Shown here: one piece after another, positions 13,801 through 18,417 of the stretch
Layout of the letters: each line of letters opens with the position of its first letter
How positions within the stretch are numbered: the stretch's first letter is position 1
NCBI GenBank assembly: GCA_030433395.1
Contig: JAUILX010000008.1
Span: 1-18,417 of the forward strand
Length of the DNA stretch: 18,417 nucleotides
DNA from: Chlamydiia bacterium
Lineage (GTDB): Bacteria > Chlamydiota > Chlamydiia > Chlamydiales > JACKPQ01
Direction: 5' to 3'
Notes under the pieces: generated by a model
The model's input: only the letters and a program-made list of their open reading frames with translations
The model's database searches: none
What the model was told of the DNA's origin: nothing
Program-made: the position numbers and the translations under genes

Positions 13801-14114
13801 GCTTGAGTTAATAATTCGATGGCTTTTGCCGTTTGATGGCTTTCAATCGCTGTTTGTAGATAGGGACAATCGGTCTCCTTTTTCTGTAACTGATCGATGC
13901 ATAGACGTATGCGCTTTTGGATGCGCAGGCGCAGCTCTCGAGTTGCGGCTCGTGTAAATGTCACAATCAGAATTTGATCAATAGGTGTCGCTTGTATAAG
14001 AGCACGGATAACAATATGCTCAATTGTAAATGTTTTGCCGGTCCCTGCCGATGCTTGGAGGAAGTAGTGCCCCCAAATATCTGTTGTGCTTGATAAACAA
14101 TCAAAGGCTTCCAT
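10854..14114 (-). CDS. recB: RecB subunit of exonuclease V (helicase-nuclease)
   Basis: RecB is the 3'-5' helicase and only nuclease of RecBCD. I start it at ATG 14114 (1086 residues): GGGG lies 4 nt upstream, and the protein then begins MEAFDCLS like other RecB proteins. An upstream ATG (14132) adds six residues and lacks a ribosome binding site. UvrD-type motifs in order: ASAGTGKT (21-28), VTFTRAATRELR, IYTIHAFCHKML, AIIDEFQDTDSVQW, YLVGDPKQSIYAFRQAD, STNYRSTPKL, MTTHMSKGLEFDVVF and LLYVAMTRAKKR. The C-terminal nuclease domain keeps D989 (GFCD), D1002 and K1004 (LDWK), so nuclease activity is expected. The start lies inside recC's 3' end (14-bp overlap) and the stop overlaps recD's start. 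A lysine-rich NNKKKKQQ stretch lies in the helicase 1B region. Confidence 0.95.
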   Translation of the reverse strand: MEAFDCLSSTTDIWGHYFLQASAGTGKTFTIEHIVIRALIQATPIDQILIVTFTRAATRELRLRIQKRIRLCIDQLQKKETDCPYLQTAIESHQTAKAIELLTQALQTFDAAQIYTIHAFCHKMLNLAGFEAGVTLDLKDPEDQAYVTFASSQVRDYLRTGLKPHRYSSGQIKRVYKSAGSNIVGLERALVRLAARKISASQFAPFEDHLKELNRALQLTHWGSQDEVCADLEALAKGYKGTHNRDCVLHSGMSEQIQIWSKCLSQKKISKEMLNQLLMYEDSFIEKLDSNNKKKKQQDPCNQSLIDQIENKLLPLMKQIACPKILLESMALDCQKRIECAQDTFDIQFPDTLLKRMEIALEKDAFYKKIRSQFKMAIIDEFQDTDSVQWTIFRNLFLKEKDPIEAFYLVGDPKQSIYAFRQADLYTYLEAAQILKEQNQMSLSTNYRSTPKLVAGLNAFFGHPNATGWLNLPKAGDSLKYQRVNAGTNEPEIQDSKRPVHLWLLDVKPGRSTPSKQIEESVLFPSIAKEIQNINLPLSAFAILVKDRYQAMRLQSYLRKLRIATSSKSNFSVCGSKAYVVLDALLQAMINPRQLSAVKKLLSAPLITWSYSSLCRSKMSEVMQKVIEQLFEWRSLAQSRGIGCVMEQAMHYNFGHDKTLLELLSFDRQNIIDWMHLVELLLERSTRTKSSIGELHKYLKQLKMENPDHVPSLKQRESHQKDAVTIMTTHMSKGLEFDVVFALGVASRNTVDSHLAEEELKELDAEKMRLLYVAMTRAKKRIYLPVVLPKVKPPALGAGSAAELFFARWELDENCAHAIAGALNKEKDISTEILEEEIFCQAMAKPKKDLLQSARQHHLAFRSHVISSYSSLVKDTQVPIVGKEGLDLITQSLHSMPAGAKTGIILHDLLEKVLLQNLHVKPEKIVEYVHKKLTDTDLMPWSDCIASGFIDLMKVDLGGFCLQEIDQMSTEMEFLFPVEEALAIRGFCDLIFQHRGKVYILDWKTNFLGIDSAAYERENLIHAMQSHDYFLQARIYSAAVIKWWRLYDSRAPKDFFGGAYYVFLRGLKNNNTHGIYHFQPLGEDHE

Positions 14115-17100
14115 AGATCCCCACAAACACATCTTTTGCTAGTCCTGACCAATTTTTCACCATACTGTTCACACTGGGATCATTTTCATAGCTCATCGCC
14201 CAAAGTACATAAGGGTCAACAGCCATTGTTGCCTGCGATGTCGACTTACTGATTGCTGCTTGTAAACCCAGAAAATCATCCTTTAAGAAATCTTCTAACC
14301 AAAAAGGCATCAACGGGGAGGGCTCACTTTGTGCACGCAAAAAATAATCCATATAAGCTTTGAGATCTTCCAATGGGTCTAAGGATGGCGCAGCCACATT
14401 GGCAACTTGGGTTAAAAGCTCCGTCCCTCCTAGCTTATCACGCTGAGCAATCAGAGATGCAATCAGCCAGAGTGGCCAAACTTTTACAAGGGAGGGAAGA
14501 TCTAGTTTTCCATCGATGACCATCCCCTTAGGAGTTAGCCTGTCTAATGTTCCCGTGATATAAAGCGTCTGGTTTTTTAAAGGGATTTCAATCGTAGGGC
14601 AAATCCATTGTTGATCCCCAATGTAAAGCGGGTTTACATTGTGTCTATCTAACTGAATAGAAAATAGATCGCTCTCGTTTATATTAAACTTCTGCAACAG
14701 ATTTTGCATCTCTTTGTGCTCTTGATTGAGCGACTCGATTGCAAGCTCTTTAAAACGTCCTAATGGCAAACGTCCCTTAAATTGAGCTTGCTCAATGAGG
14801 CGCTGCAAGGACATCTGTTGATACTGTGAGCGCAGGCGGATTTTTTCAAGAAGCGCTAATTGAAATTCTTGATCAGTTTCATCCTTGTATTCTAAAAAGA
14901 CTCCTAATCGCTGTTTGATAAAATAAGCTAGTGGATTTTTTGCAAATTGCTTGATGTGAGAAATATCAATTTCAACTTCACAAGGCTCATTTAATTCTCT
15001 GGCGGTGCGTCCAAAAAACTGGGGAATTAAAACGCATTTTTCCGCTTGAGACTGTTCACAACTTGCAACATTGTAGTAGGCTTCTTGATATGAAGGATAT
15101 GCAAAATCATCAGAGAAATAGAGCGAATCAAATGGATGCTCAGGGTGGTGGATAACAAGGATCCCCTGACAAAAATTGCATAGATCATCAACAAGAATGC
15201 AAGGCCCCTGCTCTTTGCTATCTTGATCAGACCGATTAATGTAGCTAATATTGAATTGATCCTGAGTCGATGCTAAAAGTTCTAAAAATAAATACCGATC
15301 TTCATCAGCATGGGTCGGCATAAGATCTGCTTCATTGTCCATTTCATTCAAGCTGATTTTTGGATCTGATCGAGGATAGCAGCCATCATGCAACCCTAAA
15401 ATCCAGCAAATAGCAGAAGGGGTGGTCCGGCCTGTTCTAAGTGAGGAGAATTGAATTCCATTTTGCACATGCGTGTGTGCGTTGACAGAGTGAGAGCTAA
15501 CGGAGGCTTTCAATCGATCCCAAATAGCACAGAATGAAAAAACTCCTTTTGCCTGGCACTGACCACAGCTTTGAAAAAAGAGCTGATATCCCTTGTCATG
15601 CTCGCTAGCCTCGAAAAATGTCTGATCTAACTTTGCAAAGACTGCTTTCCATTGATCGACTGTTTTTTTCTCCCCTGATTGAATAAGCTCAATTGATTTG
15701 CTCAACTCTTTTAACAGCGTCATCCACTGCCCTAAAACTTCTGCTTGTGAAAACTCAACAAAATCCAACGGCCATAAAGATGGATCTAAAGCTTCATCTT
15801 CAATAGCTATCAGACCATTCATAAGGCCATGAAAAGCAAACGTCCATGTTCCTGCCTCGGATTGTTCAATTAATGGATCAGAGTGACCAGGTAGACAGAC
15901 TTTGGCATCTCGCATGCTCTGATCATAACCCCAGCGCACTTGCCCCTTTTCTGACCAGATTTGCAACTGTCTAATATCATCTGATTTAAGATCACACCCT
16001 CGTTGGACGCAAGGCATAGAAAAGAAATTGATGACAGCAGAAGGCTCTAATCGAGATTCAGCCAAATCAATTAAAGCTGTCATCGCTTGAAACCAATCAC
16101 TTTGAGCTTCCAAAGGCATGTCATAAATCACATAGGGGAAAGGACTATCACTAAATACATGCTCAATAAATGGTGCATAGACAGTAATGTCTGGAGCATA
16201 AACTGCAATTTGCTCCAATTTAACTCCAGCATGACGTGTAGAAAGTAAGTGAATGAGACACTCTTTTACAACTTCAACTTCACGCAACCTAGTTACAGCT
16301 GTGTGGATTTCTATGCTTGAATCTATAGCTGGGATTACAGATGGCAAAGAGTGAAAAATAGCCTGCTGCACATTTGAAAGAGTTGAACTTTGCTCAATCT
16401 CCCTATGCCTATCGATTATTTGCCATTGACAATTGTCATAGCTTAAAGAAAGACACTTGCCGAGCCGGCCCCAATGAGCAAGAAGAGGATTATCCTCTTC
16501 GGATTTCCGGTTTATGTCGCCCCAGTAAACTCCACATGGGCTAAACTGAAAGGCTTTTACATTTTCAAAAAACTGTAGATAAAGCGATGGCATGAAACCA
16601 ACGTTGAATAAGAAAATCTCAACTCCCTCCGTCATCTTACACGTAACGAGTCGATCGCATAATACAGGACGCTCTTCAGCTGTGATGGACCAAACTTTCT
16701 GGATCCAACCCATTTTTTTACGCCACTTTGCAAAAAATGCACCTCCATACCGCTCATAAAGCATAAAAATTTGGCTTAGACAATCAGCAAGCCGCTCTAC
16801 CCTTAGCCCTAGCTGCTGAGGATGACTGCTGGCAAAATAATCATGTAATGGTGTAGTGCATGCATCTATGGGCTCATCTAGCACAGTATAAATTGCCTGC
16901 TCTGTTTGTAAAGCCAGAGATAAAGGGTGGGGTATAATATTGAACGGACAGAGCCACTCAAGCGCATTTGTAACCCCCATAAACTGCAACCCCATCGCGA
17001 TGCCAACATCTGGATCGCTTATCAAACGCTGCTGCAACCAATCTTTGACTTTTTGACTTGGCACAACAATAATTTTGGGCTTTAAGGGATTGCTCGATTG

Positions 17101-17166
17101 AAAGAGCTCTTCCTTCAAAGATTGGTACAGCTTTTCGAAGGAATTGCTGTAAATAACAGAGCTCAT
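14101..17166 (-). CDS. recC: RecC subunit of exonuclease V
   Basis: This 1021-residue RecC holds the complex together and, in enterobacteria, reads Chi in the 3' strand. The N-terminus matches the family start well: VIYSNSFEKL, IIVVPSQKVKDWLQQRL, GIAMGLQFMGVTNALEWL. The inactive helicase-like part includes FSPCGVYWGDI and SSLRTGRTTPSAICWILGLH with DGCYPR (574-599), the usual landmark. The C-terminal third should be the degenerate nuclease-like domain. Without alignment I cannot say whether Chi-recognition residues are kept. It is the first gene of the minus-strand operon, with only a weak GTGAG upstream of the start. The MFS transporter gene starts divergently 32 bp away, an arrangement I recall from Chlamydia (recB, recC, ygeD). 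Confidence 0.93.
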   Translation of the reverse strand: MSSVIYSNSFEKLYQSLKEELFQSSNPLKPKIIVVPSQKVKDWLQQRLISDPDVGIAMGLQFMGVTNALEWLCPFNIIPHPLSLALQTEQAIYTVLDEPIDACTTPLHDYFASSHPQQLGLRVERLADCLSQIFMLYERYGGAFFAKWRKKMGWIQKVWSITAEERPVLCDRLVTCKMTEGVEIFLFNVGFMPSLYLQFFENVKAFQFSPCGVYWGDINRKSEEDNPLLAHWGRLGKCLSLSYDNCQWQIIDRHREIEQSSTLSNVQQAIFHSLPSVIPAIDSSIEIHTAVTRLREVEVVKECLIHLLSTRHAGVKLEQIAVYAPDITVYAPFIEHVFSDSPFPYVIYDMPLEAQSDWFQAMTALIDLAESRLEPSAVINFFSMPCVQRGCDLKSDDIRQLQIWSEKGQVRWGYDQSMRDAKVCLPGHSDPLIEQSEAGTWTFAFHGLMNGLIAIEDEALDPSLWPLDFVEFSQAEVLGQWMTLLKELSKSIELIQSGEKKTVDQWKAVFAKLDQTFFEASEHDKGYQLFFQSCGQCQAKGVFSFCAIWDRLKASVSSHSVNAHTHVQNGIQFSSLRTGRTTPSAICWILGLHDGCYPRSDPKISLNEMDNEADLMPTHADEDRYLFLELLASTQDQFNISYINRSDQDSKEQGPCILVDDLCNFCQGILVIHHPEHPFDSLYFSDDFAYPSYQEAYYNVASCEQSQAEKCVLIPQFFGRTARELNEPCEVEIDISHIKQFAKNPLAYFIKQRLGVFLEYKDETDQEFQLALLEKIRLRSQYQQMSLQRLIEQAQFKGRLPLGRFKELAIESLNQEHKEMQNLLQKFNINESDLFSIQLDRHNVNPLYIGDQQWICPTIEIPLKNQTLYITGTLDRLTPKGMVIDGKLDLPSLVKVWPLWLIASLIAQRDKLGGTELLTQVANVAAPSLDPLEDLKAYMDYFLRAQSEPSPLMPFWLEDFLKDDFLGLQAAISKSTSQATMAVDPYVLWAMSYENDPSVNSMVKNWSGLAKDVFVGIYGSL

Positions 17167-17183
17167 TTCATAATCTCACTTTT

Positions 17184-17192
17184 TGCTATGAT
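17184..17192 (+). promoter_or_regulatory. Extended -10 promoter of the transporter gene
   Basis: TG at 17184-17185, one base, then TATGAT (17187-17192, 5 of 6) form an extended -10 element. It ends 6 nt before the ATG at 17199, so the predicted start is the start codon itself. No good -35 box and no ribosome binding site are seen. Confidence 0.4.
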
Positions 17193-17198
17193 TGCATT

Positions 17199-18417
17199 AT
17201 GACGAAAACATCGATTTCAAAACATCCCATAGCATTTTTAAATCTAACGCAATTCATGGGATCCCTTAACGATAACATATTTAAGTACCTGATTGTATTC
17301 CTTTTGATCAATCTGCTCGGGGCAGGAGAGTCAAGTGAGATTTTATTTTGGGTTGGGGTGGTTTATGTTGCCCCATTTCTTCTATTCTCTTCCAACGCGG
17401 GTGTTTTAGCAGACCGATTCAGCAAACAGCGCCTGCTGATCGCTTTGAAAGTCCTTGAAGTTGTTATCATGGCTTTAGGAATTGTTGCCTTTGCTTATAA
17501 AAGCCAGGCAGGTCTTTATACTTTGATGTTTTTACTCTCGCTTCAAAGCGCTCTCTTTAGCCCCCCAAAGTACAGCATTATTCCAGAGCTTGTTTCAAAA
17601 GGTTTAATCTCAAAAGCCAATGGCATTGTCACATCTGCGACCTACCTAGCCATCATCATTGGGACATTTTTAGCCTCGTTCATCACTCAAATAACCAATA
17701 AGAATTTTGTATTTGCAGGCATTGTCTGTCTAGGGATTGCAATCATTGGATGGGGCACCTCTTTATTTATTCCCTATGTCCCTGCCAAGGATACAGATCG
17801 TAAAATCTCCCCACTTTTTATACGCTCTATCTTTCACACCTTAGGCCAGTGTAAATCCGTGCCTTTTTTACTCATTGCAATTTCAGGTTCAGCATTCTTT
17901 TTATTCATTGGGGCGTTTTTACAGCTTAATATCATCCCCTTTGCTATTAACTCTCTTGGGTTAAGCGAAGTTGGAGGGGGCTACCTTTTCTTGCTGTGTG
18001 CTATTGGAATTGCTTGCGGAGCTCAGCTCGCTGGGCGCATCTCAAAGCATCAAGTTGAAATCGGTCTTTCGTGCCTTGCAGGCATTGGAATCATCATTAC
18101 GTTACTTATTCTCTACTTTGCGCGCCATTCAATCCCCAGTGTTATGACTTCCTTGTTTTTTCTCGGTTTTATCAGCGGATTTTTTATTATCCCTTTCGAC
18201 TCTTTTGTTCAAACCTATAGCGCACATCATCATCGCGGCCAGGTGATTGCAGCTAACAACTTCTTAAGTTTTTGTGGTGTGCTACTTGCACCAATTTTCC
18301 TCTACATCATAAGTGGATTTCTTAACCTTTCTGCGGCTTTTGGTTTCATTGTAATGGCATTTGCAACAACTGGCTTTACATGTTTTTTATGGCTGCGTGG
18401 ATCTTGTTATTTATTCA
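17199..18417 (+). CDS. lplT: MFS transporter, LplT/YgeD-like (partial)
   Basis: The first 406 residues of an integral membrane protein; the frame is open to the window edge. The N-terminal helix with LTQFMGSLNDNIFKYLIVFLL and the MFS loop GVLADRFSKQR (68-77) match LplT/YgeD lysophospholipid transporters, as do FSPPKYSIIPELVSK and LISKANGIVTSATYLAIIIG. About eleven to twelve hydrophobic segments are visible. Relatives import lysophospholipids for re-acylation, and in some bacteria are fused to PlsC and acyl-ACP synthetase domains, which cannot be judged here. The ATG has no ribosome binding site; the only upstream ATG nearby (17188) is out of frame and stops at once. It is divergent from recC with a 32-bp gap. 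Use of host-derived lysolipids would suit an intracellular bacterium, but this is inference. Confidence 0.8.
   Translation, partial: MTKTSISKHPIAFLNLTQFMGSLNDNIFKYLIVFLLINLLGAGESSEILFWVGVVYVAPFLLFSSNAGVLADRFSKQRLLIALKVLEVVIMALGIVAFAYKSQAGLYTLMFLLSLQSALFSPPKYSIIPELVSKGLISKANGIVTSATYLAIIIGTFLASFITQITNKNFVFAGIVCLGIAIIGWGTSLFIPYVPAKDTDRKISPLFIRSIFHTLGQCKSVPFLLIAISGSAFFLFIGAFLQLNIIPFAINSLGLSEVGGGYLFLLCAIGIACGAQLAGRISKHQVEIGLSCLAGIGIIITLLILYFARHSIPSVMTSLFFLGFISGFFIIPFDSFVQTYSAHHHRGQVIAANNFLSFCGVLLAPIFLYIISGFLNLSAAFGFIVMAFATTGFTCFLWLRGSCYLF

Noticed and set aside
14115..14132. ATG at 14132 as the recB start
   Set aside because: It lacks a ribosome binding site and adds six unusual residues; ATG 14114 has GGGG 4 nt upstream and starts like other RecB proteins.
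1..18417. CRISPR arrays, tRNA genes, rRNA genes
   Set aside because: No regularly spaced repeats, no cloverleaf with a T-loop GTTCRA core in a plausible context, and no rRNA-like segments were seen on reading through; a covariance search was not possible.

Overview
The window looks like chromosome of an environmental chlamydia (order Chlamydiales, probably an amoeba-associated Parachlamydia-like lineage). The basis is an rpoD of the chlamydial sigma-66 type, an rpsT gene nearby, recB and recC beside an LplT/YgeD-type transporter (an order I recall from Chlamydia), an SH3b-NlpC/P60 hydrolase, and many decayed insertion sequences. The assignment rests on protein character and recalled gene order; no search was run.

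Positions 1-3606 are an IS graveyard. From the left they hold: the 5' end of a minus-strand IS982/IS4-like transposase; a frameshifted IS5-type element that keeps its right end; the right end of an older copy of a second IS; a complete copy of that second IS (1143-2709) with perfect 14-bp terminal inverted repeats and a 9-bp near-perfect target duplication; an AT-rich stretch with very small genes, including a cysteine-patterned secreted-type peptide (2875-3135) closed by a terminator; a second IS5 right end in inverted orientation; and a broken host gene that runs into the end of rpoD.

Positions 3603-7912 are housekeeping: rpoD (minus), a CoiA-like zinc-ribbon/nuclease protein (plus), a DUF3592-like membrane protein (minus), rpsT (plus) and an NlpC/P60 hydrolase (plus). 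The ribosome binding site of the hydrolase gene lies in the 3' arm of a 16-bp hairpin directly after rpsT.

Positions 7896-17166 form a tight minus-strand operon, recC-recB-recD, followed by a PBP4/DacB-family gene. RecBCD is a helicase-nuclease for double-strand-break repair, and all visible ATPase and nuclease motifs are intact. The DacB-like protein has lost key residues of all three penicillin-binding-protein motifs, yet its frame and signal peptide are intact, so it is probably a catalytically dead wall-binding protein.

Positions 17199-18417 hold the start of a divergent MFS lysophospholipid-transporter-like gene that runs off the right edge.

The points most worth following are the dead PBP4 in the recBCD operon, the small peptide cassette between inverted IS5 ends, the hairpin covering the hydrolase ribosome binding site, and two genes whose -10 boxes sit so close to the ATG that leaderless mRNAs are likely.
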